DNA from: Branchipolynoe longqiensis
Lineage: Eukaryota; Annelida; Polychaeta; Phyllodocida; Polynoidae
NCBI GenBank assembly: GCA_030323885.1
Contig: CM059199.1
Coordinates: 39,378,590 to 39,442,589 of the forward strand
Direction of reading: 5' to 3'
Length of the DNA: 64,000 nt
The translations under genes and the position numbers were made by a program. The number at the start of each line of letters is the position of its first letter. Within the stretch, counting starts at the first letter, position 1. The notes below the pieces were generated by a model. The model saw nothing but the letters and a program-made list of their open reading frames with translations, was not told the DNA's origin and did not search any database. This document shows positions 45,955-55,494 of the stretch, in pieces.

Positions 45955-46624
45955 TACCCCTGTCACACTACGACATAACGAGCTAAGGTGAGCCTAACGT
46001 GGTCATTTTTCGTCATGACGTTGGGTTACGTCATGATGACATCAAAATGACGTTAGAATGACGTCGAGCTACGTCACATTACGTCGTGTTACATCGAGTT
46101 ACGTCAAGGTTTTGGACATGTTCAAAACTTTCGACGTATGTCAAACGTAAGGGTTTACGTTCGCCGTACGTTCTCTTCACGTTCAGTGAACGTCAATGAC
46201 GTTAAACGGACGTTATTTCAATGCTGCTCACTACGTTCAACTACGTTCCACTACGTTGACCCACATTAAACCAAGTGCAAAAGTCTACGAGGCTTAATGG
46301 GAACGTCACGAGAACGTCACGAGAACGTCAGGAGAACGTCAGGAGAACGTGCATTCAACGTACGTTCAACATCTCATGACATAGCTAACATCATGTAACA
46401 TTCTTCTGGCGATGGAATAACGTTCATAACGTTCCGTGAGCGTAGTGACGTTGTCCTCTCTCGGTGATTGACGGCATCACTACGCTTTACCAACGTTACG
46501 TTCTCGTCCACTACGCTGTATCCACGTTCAACTTATGCCCAAATTTGCATACTATGCCGAGACGTTCAATGTTCTTCACGTTCTCCCTACGTTGACGTCG
46601 TTACGTCGTAGTGTGACAGCCCCA
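45955..46624. mobile_element. MITE-1 copy, reversed
   Basis: TACCCCTGTCACACTACGAC at the left and, reversed, ATGGGGCTGTCACACTACGA at the right; TA flanks both sides. The interior has short GAACGTCAGGA and ACTACGTTCC tandem words instead of the CGTGAC array of the copy at 2840. Confidence 0.85.
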
Positions 46625-46689
46625 TTAATGACTTCCTCAAAGTAGTACAGTCAGTGATTATTCTGTATATGCTGTCCCAAACTACTAGT

Positions 46690-47346
46690 TGATGCACCAA
46701 TATCTAAGTTGGGTACACTGAATCGGTCGTAATGCGAAGCATTGCATTTGATGCGAGGAGAGGAAGAGACCCTCCCCCCACCCCGCGCTGTCGCGCTGCT
46801 TTCTCACCTCGGCAGACGGCGTGGCGCACCCCCTCCTCCCCCGCCCCCCGCATCGCGCACCACTCGTGCCTCACCCAACGCCCGCTGCTCGCCACCTCAC
46901 GCCCTCCCCGGGCCGGCAGCATTCACACCTCACCTGCTGTCGCCCGTCCCTCCTCCCTTATAAGGTTGCCCGCCGGCCTCCCTCAGGCACTCGCCCTCCT
47001 GCCGTCTCCCAGCTCTCTGCCTTTTTCACCACCCACCCACCCTACACTCCTCCTACCCCTCCTCTCCGGTGGAGGGCTCCTCGGCACCCCCTCACTCCAC
47101 TGACACTTGATGAACTGAACTTTCCTTTTATTACTCCGCTCCTCATGAGCTTCTTTACTTTATTAATCATTGCTTATTTACTTCTATTGTCCTATTGTTA
47201 CCCTGTTTGACTTCTATGCTCTGTCTGAGGCATAAATAAAGACGCCTTATTTCCACCCCCGCCTCCTCTCTTCCTTTTCGCGCATCAAATGTAGATAAGT
47301 ATTTTCGTTTAAAAATAAATATATTTCATCGGACTATGCAACTTTA
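46690..47346. mobile_element. MITE-2 copy with a GC-rich insert
   Basis: CACCAATATCTAAGTTGGG at the left and TTTCATCGGACTATGCAACT at the right are MITE-2 sequence. About 550 bp of unrelated C/T-rich DNA lies between. Confidence 0.65.
46748..47290 (+). mobile_element. GC-rich element with CATTTGATGCG inverted ends
   Basis: CATTTGATGCG near the left border and CGCATCAAATG at the right, followed inward by GGAGAGGAAGAG and reversed similar words. It contains a TATA-like TTATAAGG (46957) and AATAAA (47236), so it may be a transcribed unit. TG...CA borders would also fit a solo LTR. Proline/serine-rich frames inside are not supported as genes. Confidence 0.5.
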
Positions 47347-47700
47347 ATTATAGTGCAATATTTCTTTCTATGCAACCAATTTGTAGGCCAACTGAATCGA
47401 CATTTAGTCCTAATATGTTGCTAGGACAGACAACCCCAACTGGCAAACGCCTCAAGCGAGGTTCAACGCAAAAGTAAGGGCTGTTATTTTGAGCACGTTG
47501 ACAGCATCGACTACAAGATAAATAATGCAAGCAGTGTCAGATGTGTTGTGCCGTGGTGAATGATGAAGAGAAATTGATGCAATGTGCCCGACCAAATTAC
47601 CCAAGAGTTTGTAGTCGCATACGTATCTCTTGTATACAGGACTACGCAACTTGCGATATTGTCCATATTCAAACAACAATTTCAATATTTATTTATTGCT

Positions 47701-47998
47701 GTGCCGGTGTTGGTAGACCATAGGATCGTGGGTTCGAACCCTGGTCGAATCAAACCAATGACTTAAAAATTGGTATTTGACACTTCCTAGCCAGGTGCTT
47801 GGCATTATTAGGATAGGGCAAGGACTGGTTGGGTCAGTGTCAGGATAATGTGACTGAGTGGGATATCATATCATGGTGCATACGGCCTGGCTCCCAGTGG
47901 GACAGCACTATAAAGTTGCCATGAGTGCGCACTGTCACAAGTCGGTACACGTCCTGATATGACCTTAGATGTTGCTAGGACGTTAAACAAAACAAAAA
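47701..47998 (+). mobile_element. SINE-A copy, head truncated
   Basis: Starts in the head at GTTGGTAGACCATAGGATCG with GGGTTCGAACCCTGG, full body and tail. Confidence 0.9.
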
Positions 47999-47999
47999 A

Positions 48000-48745
48000 T
48001 TGTTTGTGTCGGTTCATTATTTGATTAAATAGGGGAAAGGTCAATTGCAGATAGTTGTTGGGCTGCCGCATTCCATTGCTTCTTGCCCTATCCTAGTAAT
48101 AACTAGTAATGCTGAGCATTGAACTATGTAGCGACAATTATCAATCTCCAAATCATTGACGTTTTTTTTATAGTTTGTTTTGGTACATTACTTGATTAAG
48201 AAGGTGAGATGTCAATCGCAGACATTTGATCTTCCTTATTCCACTGCTTGTTGCCCTATCCTAGTAATGTTGAGCACTGAACTACCCAGCCAACATGCCC
48301 TGGTAGGCCCCACATCGGTTGTCAATTGGCGAGCTGGGCACAGCTGGGCAAGGGCTCCAGGTGGGCTCTGAAGTGGGCATGAGATGGGCCCCACATGGGC
48401 TAGAATCCCAGCTTTAAAAAAAAAAAGATATGTTGTCTAAGATATAGTGACCATATTTAATAACTGAGATAAGCCCACCAGGGCTAGCCCAGGTGGGGCC
48501 CTCTTGGAGCCTGTGGCCAAATTTACCTGGGCCCTAGATGGGTTGCCCATGTGGGGCCCACCCAGGGCCCAAATGGGAATGCTGGCTGGGTAGGTAGCAA
48601 TAAGTATCAATTTTTAAGTCATTGGGCTTTTAAAATGGTGTGTGTGTACATCACTTGATTAAGCAGTGGAAATGTCAATTGCTGACAATTGGTCTTACTC
48701 ATTCCACTGCTCCTTGCCCTATCTCAGTAATGCCGAACGACTGAT
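48000..48745. repeat. Three tandem units of about 165 bp
   Basis: TTGATTAA, CATTCCACTGCT, TGCCCTATC-TAGTAATG words recur in order at about 48020-48120, 48190-48285 and 48655-48735. Units contain a piece of SINE-A body. The second is split by a MITE. Confidence 0.7.
48285..48590. mobile_element. MITE with CCCAGCCARCATKCCC ends, TA duplication
   Basis: CCCAGCCAACATGCCC at the left, reversed CCCAGCCAGCATTCCC at the right, flanked by TA at 48283-48284 and 48591-48592. The interior has several GGGCCCA words and an A12 run. Confidence 0.9.
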
Positions 48746-48879
48746 CTAAGTGGATCTTCCCCATTACCACACCAGGATACCATCAGATAAGTATCCAATG
48801 ATGTAAAAGCAGCAAACAGGAGGAAATCTACAAAAACAAAAAGGATAAACACTATGACAGATAACCAGCCGTTAACAAA

Positions 48880-49445
48880 TGGTGGGAAAGGATGACAACC
48901 AGGATAACACAATGGAAATAATGGAATACGGAGATAAGCATATGGATACGGATGAGATAGTGAGACTGGTAATTCAAACAGTCAAGGAAGAGTTAGCAAA
49001 GGAGGGCAAAAAGAGTGTATAGAAGGAAATGACGGAAACGGTATGGATGACACCGGAAATGACGGAAAAAAATAAACAAAAGTAATGGACAACGGCAATG
49101 ACAGCGAATCTATTAACAAACTCCAGGCGCTACAGGTAGCATACACCACGTTGCAAATCGAATGCGCGAGGTACAAAGCTGATTAGGAAAAGCTCAACGA
49201 AAAAAAGAACAACACAAATACAAACAAAAATACAAAGAATGCCAGGACTGCGTCCACGGACAAAAGGAAGCCACCCACCCATACATCCCAAACACAGGCA
49301 ATGAAACGTGGTGACAAAAACTCAGCATCATAATACACGGCATCTGGGAAAAAGAAGACGAAAACATGGAGAAAACCCTCACAAACATGCTAAATCAAGC
49401 AGACTGTGACTTTGGCTGGACGGTAGTGACCCCAATGCCTTCCGT
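48880..49445 (+). pseudogene. Possible LINE ORF1 relic
   Basis: Several plus-strand frames broken by stops give Lys/Glu/Asn-rich peptides and then LSIIIHGIWEKEDENMEK (about 49321-49375), similar in style to the NxIIxGIPE core of L1/Tx1-type ORF1 proteins. No intact frame and no partner ORF2 were found. Confidence 0.4.
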
Positions 49446-49590
49446 GTAGGAAAACAAACGAAAAAAGAAACAACACAAAAAAAACCCACAGACAACGAGC
49501 AGTCCACACACAAAAATAAAGATGAGGAAACCAAAGATAGACAAACCCAGAACACCAAAATAATCATAAGCTGACCAAGGAGTATCAAAA

Positions 49591-49689
49591 TCTATCTGCT
49601 ATGCTATCATGCAGTTACACAGCTTCAGTCCTCATTTTCTCGAAAGCACTATTTTGTCAGTTAGAACCTTTTTATAGTAAGGTCACGAT
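49591..49689. mobile_element. Partial MITE copy (CCTTACTATAAAAAG family)
   Basis: Reverse complement of the left 95 bp of 42599-42850. Confidence 0.8.
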
Positions 49690-49924
49690 TAGTAAATATA
49701 CGCAGGTATTATTGAGTAACCAGAGGTACTAGGGGATATATGTACAAGTGTTAGTGTATAAACAATGTATCCTACAAGTAAATAACAAGGGTAGTGGAGA
49801 AAAAGAAGGGGGATATTGAATATGCGCAGAAAATATTGAACACACATGTAGGATATATGTAGGAGCGAATATTCACATGCAAGAGGGAATGTGTTAATAG
49901 GGAATGTGTACATAGTCACAAGTA

Positions 49925-50180
49925 ATAGCCAACAGTTACAGATAATAGTGAATAGTCACAGGTGATAGTGAATAGTCACATGTAATAGTGAATAGTCACA
50001 GGTGATAGTGAATAGTCACATGTAGTAGTGAATAGTCACAGGTAATAGTGAATAGTCACAAGTAATAGTGAATAGGTAACAATTTATATGCACGTGTAAT
50101 ACTTAATATGCACGTGTAATAATTAATATGCACATGTAATAAGTAGTGTGCACATGTAATAATTAATATGCACATGTAAT
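49925..50180. repeat. 20-bp minisatellite, left of YR-1
   Basis: Units first of type AATAGTCACAGGTAATAGTG and then AATATGCACATGTAATAATT. The array resumes with the second type at 61238, so YR-1 is inserted within it. Confidence 0.9.
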
Positions 50181-50306
50181 AATTGGTGATGTTGGCTAGC
50201 TAACATCCCTAATTCACTCACGAGACACCAGGGCGGCGTATCAGTCGCTAGCACGAGTGTCATAGTCCGCCGCCCGCCACTGGAGTAAGACGTGGGGAAA
50301 AAACTC
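50181..50306 (+). repeat. YR-1 repeat A1
   Basis: AATTGGTGATGTTGGCTAGC to GGGGAAAAAACTC, identical by eye to A2. The Gag start codon is 18 bp downstream, the same distance as in YR-2. Confidence 0.95.
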
Positions 50307-50324
50307 TCCGTGTTGCTACCTACA

Positions 50325-53318
50325 ATGCCGCCTATACGGAAACGCCGTGGTCGTCCTGCTACGGGTTCGCTACCTCGTCGTCCGGTTCTTCCTCGGCAGG
50401 CCTCTGCTCGGTCTCCGGTTCTTCCAGTCTCGTCGTCAGCTGGAGGGTCTTCTCCGTCCCCCTCTTCTGCTGGCAGTGTATCCAGGGCTGTGTTGGCGCG
50501 ACTTGAAGCTCTAGAGCGATTGGCGGCTGCTCCGGTTGTTCCGGCCGTGTCTCGGCCGTCGTCACCTGCAACTACTGCTGACCATTTAAGTTCGAGATCT
50601 CAATCTCCTCGTCAGAGTCGGTCGGCTACTAGAAGGACTCCTGGGAGGCGTCCGCCTTCTGATTCTAGGGTTACAGACGGCTCGTCTGCGTGGAATCCGC
50701 ATGCCCCTGATGTCACGGGGAGTTCACAGCCGCACCCTTCCCATGATCAACAGCGGGTGCCATCTCAGTCGCCGTATGGGAGAGGCTGGCCACCCGTCCG
50801 TCCAGGTCAAGTACCTTCATTTCTTCACTCCGCTCAAGTACCTGGTGGTTACTTCCCTCAGTCTTCTATGGCCCCTCCTGTCTTCCAGATGACGCAACCT
50901 AGGCTGCCCGTGGCGGCCGATTTCCTGATGGACAACGTCCAAGCATTACAAAGGCCTCCAGGTACGAACTGTTTTCCCCATCATTTAATTACAAGGGGGG
51001 ATGCGTGTAAGAAAATCGCTCTGGGGGAGGCTACGTGGGCGGAATATTTCTTTGCCATTCGTCTCCTCACTGAACAACCTGACTTTCCGGTGGTTTCTAT
51101 ACCGGCGATCTTGCAGCACGAAAAAGACCTTGCGTTAATGGCCATAACATGGGACTGGTCAACCTGCCGACGGTGGTCGGAACGAGTATTTGCCATGATA
51201 GGGGATGGTCGGCTTAGGGACGGTTGGGCGGATCCTGCCGCGATTAAGGATGTCCAGCGCGACATCTGTACTGAAGCGGTCAGGACGCTTCAGTCTAGGG
51301 CTGCCTCGTCTCAGTTTGCCTTCCCTCGTCCTGCTCCTGCAACGACACAGCGCCCTGCCCAGGTGCCTGCCACTACGGCAGCCTCAACTGGTATTAACCC
51401 GTCTCCTGGTACTCAGAGGGAAGACTACACTAGGGAGTCAGAAGGGAAGCCCTGTTATCTGTGGAATTGGGGTAAAGACTGTGGATTTACTGCAACACAC
51501 GGCACCCTCCCTGATCGTTCCCCGCACATATGCGCATGGTGCGCGTACAGGTTTAAGCGCATATTACTTCATCGTGAGCAGGATTGTCTTAAAAAGAGGC
51601 GTTTCTTAGACAAGAAATCATCTGAGACTGCAGCTAACAATAACGATGTGAGTTCAATTTCGGTGGTGAATGATAAGCTCATTGTAGTTCATAATGAACC
51701 TGACTTTACAACTGTTAAACATGTTTCGCACGCTCTTAGCACTCCTGATCTCGTTACCGCCTTGCCTATATCAACCACTGATAAGAACGTCAATCACAAT
51801 TACGACCCGACCTTGCCTGCTCAGTATAACCCTGACTCCCACCCAGTATCTGATAGTGAACTTGAAAGAAAAGATAATGCTGCTATACCTAAAATTGTCG
51901 CTGATTTGCCAATAATTGTTGATAATAATAACTCCATTTCCAATGTACAGATAAGCGCACTTCAAACAACCACTGTAAGTAATGAGATAACCGACTTAGA
52001 TATGCCAACCTTTGACTGGTTCGATGATCCATTAGAACTTGAACTGACCTCGCTAGTCCCCACTAGGTCAAATTTTGTCCCTCCGCCCTCCCCCCTACAA
52101 TATCAGGATACACTATTAGATTTCTGGCCAATTTTGGTAGACCAACCATGGTTCGGCCATGGTATATATCGTGACATATTTGATAAAGTATGTATCACTG
52201 GGTTACCGAATTTTATGGGGGCAAAAATCTCGGTCCCATCTGGTCTCAACATTCCTCGATGGAGAGCGGTTCTGCTAGATTATCCTGATGTCCTGCTAGT
52301 TGAGCATTTAGAATTTGGGTGGCCCCTTGATTACACATCAAAGCAGATCCCAGTGCCAACTCTTAAGAATCATGCGAAGTCAGCAAATGCGGATATGCAT
52401 ATTACGAAATTTATCACCACCGAGCTCCACCACGGGGCGCTCCTAGGCCCTTTCTCCTCACCTCCATTTTCACCGTGGTGTCAGGTCAGTCCGATGATGA
52501 CCAGACCTAAGAAGGGCTCGACGGACAAAAGAATAATAATTGATCTTAGTTTCCCGAGAGGGAAAAGTGTTAATGCAGGAATTGTCAGAGGTTTCTATTT
52601 AGGACGGCCATTTAATTTCTGCCTACCCTCAGTATCGACATTATCCGAGAGATTAATTAAGATTGGTCCCAGTGCCTGGATGTGGGGAGGTGATTTAGCC
52701 AGAGCATACCGCCAGCTCAGAGTATGTCCCCTTTCTGTCCCGTTATTAGGAATTGCCCTTAACGACAATATTTACATAGATATTGCGCCACCGTTCGGCT
52801 GTAGAACTTCAGCCCTTGCTTGCACGCGCACTACTAGAGCCGTAGTATGGCTACTCAGACGAGCAGGTTTCTTCTCATTATGTTATTTAGATGACTTCAT
52901 AGGCGTAGAGGCAACAGAACAAAAAGCACGCGAAGCATTTTACTACTTTAATATGTTATCAGCCGATTTAGGTTTGGATTTGGCCATGGAAAAATGCACA
53001 CCCCCAGTCACTTCAATCTCTTGGTTAGGTTTTCTGGTTGATTCTGTGGCTATGACTGTCACGTTGCCTGAACAAAAAGTAAATGAAGTATTAGAAGAAT
53101 GCCTACTATGGGAAGGAAAGGTTACAGCATCAAGGAAGCAGTTACAGAGTCTAGCAGGCAAACTACACCACCTATCAAAATGTATTCAGCCAGCGGTTAG
53201 ATTTACAAATAGAGTTCTGGCCGCGCTTAGAGCGTCACCATATGTCGGTCAACATGTTTTCGATAAAGAATTGTTAAAAGACCTTGAGTGGTTTAAAATT
53301 TTCCGCGAACACTTATAA
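50325..53318 (+). CDS. YR-1 Gag-like and reverse transcriptase polyprotein
   Basis: Single 997-residue frame from the first ATG after A1 (upstream GTG is not a likely start). Residues 1-200 are Pro/Ser/Arg-rich. A Gag-like core around 240-340 includes TWDWSTCRRWSE and AIKDVQRDICT, shared with YR-2. Residues about 375-425 hold a Cys/His motif (KPCYLWNWGKDCGF, then HICAWCAYRFKR, then C), likely nucleic-acid binding. The reverse transcriptase follows from about 690 to 975 with KRIIIDLSFP, ARAYRQLRV, DIAPPFGCRTS and the catalytic YLDD at 52884-52895. The frame stops at 53316-53318; RNase H continues in the +1 frame, from about 53314. Role: packages and copies the element RNA. Confidence 0.93.
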   Translation: MPPIRKRRGRPATGSLPRRPVLPRQASARSPVLPVSSSAGGSSPSPSSAGSVSRAVLARLEALERLAAAPVVPAVSRPSSPATTADHLSSRSQSPRQSRSATRRTPGRRPPSDSRVTDGSSAWNPHAPDVTGSSQPHPSHDQQRVPSQSPYGRGWPPVRPGQVPSFLHSAQVPGGYFPQSSMAPPVFQMTQPRLPVAADFLMDNVQALQRPPGTNCFPHHLITRGDACKKIALGEATWAEYFFAIRLLTEQPDFPVVSIPAILQHEKDLALMAITWDWSTCRRWSERVFAMIGDGRLRDGWADPAAIKDVQRDICTEAVRTLQSRAASSQFAFPRPAPATTQRPAQVPATTAASTGINPSPGTQREDYTRESEGKPCYLWNWGKDCGFTATHGTLPDRSPHICAWCAYRFKRILLHREQDCLKKRRFLDKKSSETAANNNDVSSISVVNDKLIVVHNEPDFTTVKHVSHALSTPDLVTALPISTTDKNVNHNYDPTLPAQYNPDSHPVSDSELERKDNAAIPKIVADLPIIVDNNNSISNVQISALQTTTVSNEITDLDMPTFDWFDDPLELELTSLVPTRSNFVPPPSPLQYQDTLLDFWPILVDQPWFGHGIYRDIFDKVCITGLPNFMGAKISVPSGLNIPRWRAVLLDYPDVLLVEHLEFGWPLDYTSKQIPVPTLKNHAKSANADMHITKFITTELHHGALLGPFSSPPFSPWCQVSPMMTRPKKGSTDKRIIIDLSFPRGKSVNAGIVRGFYLGRPFNFCLPSVSTLSERLIKIGPSAWMWGGDLARAYRQLRVCPLSVPLLGIALNDNIYIDIAPPFGCRTSALACTRTTRAVVWLLRRAGFFSLCYLDDFIGVEATEQKAREAFYYFNMLSADLGLDLAMEKCTPPVTSISWLGFLVDSVAMTVTLPEQKVNEVLEECLLWEGKVTASRKQLQSLAGKLHHLSKCIQPAVRFTNRVLAALRASPYVGQHVFDKELLKDLEWFKIFREHL

Positions 53319-53459
53319 CGGTGTACAGCTATTACCTTCTGCCCCGAGAGAGGAATGGGTTATTGAGTGCGACTCAACACTGAAGGCGGGTGGGGCCTTC
53401 TCCCCCACGCACTACTTCAGCGTTGAATATGATTCGGAATTATGTGAACAAAGCCTACT
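53314..53459 (+). pseudogene. YR-1 RNase H, 5' part
   Basis: Continues the polyprotein in the +1 frame: YNGVQLLPSAPREEWVIECD then STLKAGGAFSPTHYFS, with the first catalytic-type Asp in ECDS. Cut off by YR-2 after EQSLLI. The +1 shift is placed in ACACTTATAAC at 53310-53320, where one T is extra relative to the expected frame. Confidence 0.85.
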
Positions 53460-53572
53460 AATTGAAAACGCTTAAGACCGACAGACTTTAATATTGGGAT
53501 TTATTATTGTCATGTTTTTATCGTCACAATCAACGTTCAATGTCATGGTTTCAAGGCTCACAGAAATTGACC
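53460..53572 (-). repeat. YR-2 repeat B2
   Basis: AATTGAAAACGCTTAAGACC to GAAATTGACC on the plus strand; identical to 53818-53930. It forms the outer 3' end of YR-2. Confidence 0.95.
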
Positions 53573-53606
53573 CCACAAACATAACAGTATGGGTGGGTGG
53601 GATGGC
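53573..53606 (-). other. YR-2 C-rich spacer between A2 and B2
   Basis: In element orientation it starts GCCATCCCACCCACCCATAC. Comparable C-rich spacers occupy the same position in YR-1 (60885-60909) and YR-3 (32929-32967). Confidence 0.8.
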
Positions 53607-53821
53607 TCAAAACCCAAGGCTTAGTAGTATATGTTGATCGAGCCGCAGCTAAGAGGAAAGTGAATCAAAACGGTTAGTTCGTTAACGTCAAATTCTTACG
53701 CCAGGTGGCGAGCCCCGGCGGCGGGGTTAATCTATAAATAGAATAGAGATGCTTTGTATCCATTCGGTGAGACGTCGGTCATACGCATTCAATTACCCAT
53801 GTTTTCGCAACATGTACAATT
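53607..53821 (-). repeat. YR-2 repeat A2
   Basis: 215 bp, identical by eye to 58866-59080. In element sense it carries CTATTTATAG, a TATA-like box. Confidence 0.95.
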
Positions 53822-53930
53822 GAAAACGCTTAAGACCGACAGACTTTAATATTGGGATTTATTATTGTCATGTTTTTATCGTCACAATCAACGTTCAATG
53901 TCATGGTTTCAAGGCTCACAGAAATTGACC
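53818..53930 (-). repeat. YR-2 repeat B1
   Basis: 113 bp. It overlaps the recombinase stop codon at its inner end and meets A2 at the shared AATT (53818-53821). Confidence 0.95.
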
Positions 53931-54877
53931 AAAGTTTGTAGCTAAAGTTCTGGGTGCCGAAGAAATCGAGCATCTTGGTACATAAGAGTGTACCGCGTCT
54001 GAGGTCCAATGACCTAGTTCTTTAATGTCCAGGATTGAAGATCCTAGCGAGGCACAAGCTTGTGTCCCCCCTCGACGGAGACTGTGCAGCGTCACAGCAC
54101 CTGGTGCCGGGTGGCCCTGGGTGGCCAGAGCAAGCCTAAGGGTGTCCAGTAGTGCACGTGGACGTAGTGGAAGAGCGTCGGTGGTGATGAAAGCCGGCCC
54201 CTCAAGGTCGGGCTGTGTCCTTGACACATAATTGGTCCAGGCGCGGACCGGGCAGTAGATGGAGCCTGTTATCGCCGGAACTGCGATGTTTCGTGGTGGA
54301 TCAGTCCTTAGGAGAGTCTTTGAGGACCTGACGTGCACGTTGAGGCCAAACCGTGTTAGCGTTACGTCGCGGGCACGCAACGCGTGACCTGAGTCCACAG
54401 TTGATGATGAGAGGAAAAGGTTGCTCTGCCGTAACAACGTAAAGTAGGCTATTAAGAGAGAAGCCGCCAGGACTGGTCCATTGTCTCCAGCAGCGCTGAA
54501 GAACCTGACGGCTTTCCTTATGTCAGATGGGGTCAGAGGCGGCGCCTGTGCCGGGACATGAGTAGATTGACGCTGGATCCCTCGTTTGACTAGACCCACC
54601 AGGTAGGTGTCAAAACTTTGAGTTGGGGCGCCCGCCGCTTGTACCCACGTCCGCGCGCCGCTGATGTAATTCATCACAGTGCCAGGCGTCCTTGTGTCAG
54701 ACAGGTGTAGCAAGTAAGACATGACCTCATACTGAGTCGGCCTCAAAGGATCCCCTCCTCCCTTGTTGAAGAAGTGCAAGTACTCGTTGACCTGTACCGA
54801 TTTGTTCTTCCAGGTTCCCGGTGCCAATCCCGCCGCTATGATGCTGATGATCCGGTAGTGGTGGTGATGGGAGTAAC
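53916..54877 (-). CDS. YR-2 tyrosine recombinase
   Basis: About 320 residues. N-terminal core-binding part: YSHHHHYRII, APGTWKNKSVQVNEYLHFF. Catalytic part: Arg in TLLRQSNL, HSLRRGGTQA (HxxR), LGHWTSDAVHSYVP (His/Trp and the nucleophile Tyr). This fits a complete tyrosine recombinase that would integrate circular DNA. No ATG precedes the conserved N terminus; the first in-frame ATG lies about 45 residues in. The frame opens just after TTTGCCTCTCTTCATAG, a good 3' splice acceptor, so the protein is probably made from a spliced RNA. The stop codon lies inside B1. It lies downstream of RNase H on the same strand. Confidence 0.92.
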
Positions 54878-54919
54878 CTATGAAGAGAGGCAAAATATTA
54901 GTGGCGATTCATGGGTTAC

Positions 54920-55494
54920 TTAGAGGATCGGAGTGAGGGCATCATCATGGCTGACGGCTATGGTCGTTAGTTTGAGATCAGTCGTCATTTTCCTTGCGAC
55001 TTCCTCAGCCGCCGGGTCGAAGCTCATGCGGCTGAGAGCGTCCGCGAGCACGAGGTCCTTGCCCGGTTTGTGTAGTATTACTACATTGGTGCTGAATTTT
55101 GCCGCGAAGAGCCAGATCTGTCGTGCGCATGCGCAGATTATGGGGTCTCGACCAGATCCTGTGCTAAGGACTTGTTGTGATGTAGCATTGTCTGTGTTCA
55201 CGATTATGGTGAACATGTGGGGTTCTGGCGGGGCCAGGTTTTTGAGGGCTATGACCAGGTTTATGGCTTCCAACCTGGCAATGCAATGGTGGGCGGCGAT
55301 CATTGTTCTAGAATATCTTGCTGCAAAGCAGTGGGTTGGCGAGTGTGCTCCCCCAGCTTTGAGTGATGAATCACACTCGATGATCCATTTGGTGCGCTCC
55401 GCGGTGGGTAGTAGTACTATCCCATTGGATTGTGCCGCGTAGTCCGTGAACCAAGACACATCTAGTGCCAAGTCCTCCGGTATTGCGTGTTTTT
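54920..55494 (-). CDS. YR-2 RNase H domain
   Basis: Follows the reverse transcriptase in the +1 frame; the shift falls in an A5 run at 55490-55494. Motifs: WIIECDSSLKAGGAHSPTHC, CIARLEAINLVIALKN, VNTDNATSQQVL, CARQIWLFAA, LHKPGKDLVLADALSR. These are the RNase H catalytic Asp/Glu positions known for DIRS/Ngaro elements. The frame ends SHDDALTPIL, stop, 43 bp before the recombinase exon. It is likely the C-terminal part of the Gag-Pol protein, degrading RNA during cDNA synthesis. Confidence 0.88.

Noticed and set aside
46732..47210. Pro/Ser-rich ORFs of 123 and 129 residues
   Set aside because: Compositional effect of C/T-rich DNA; several frames are open at once and none has support.
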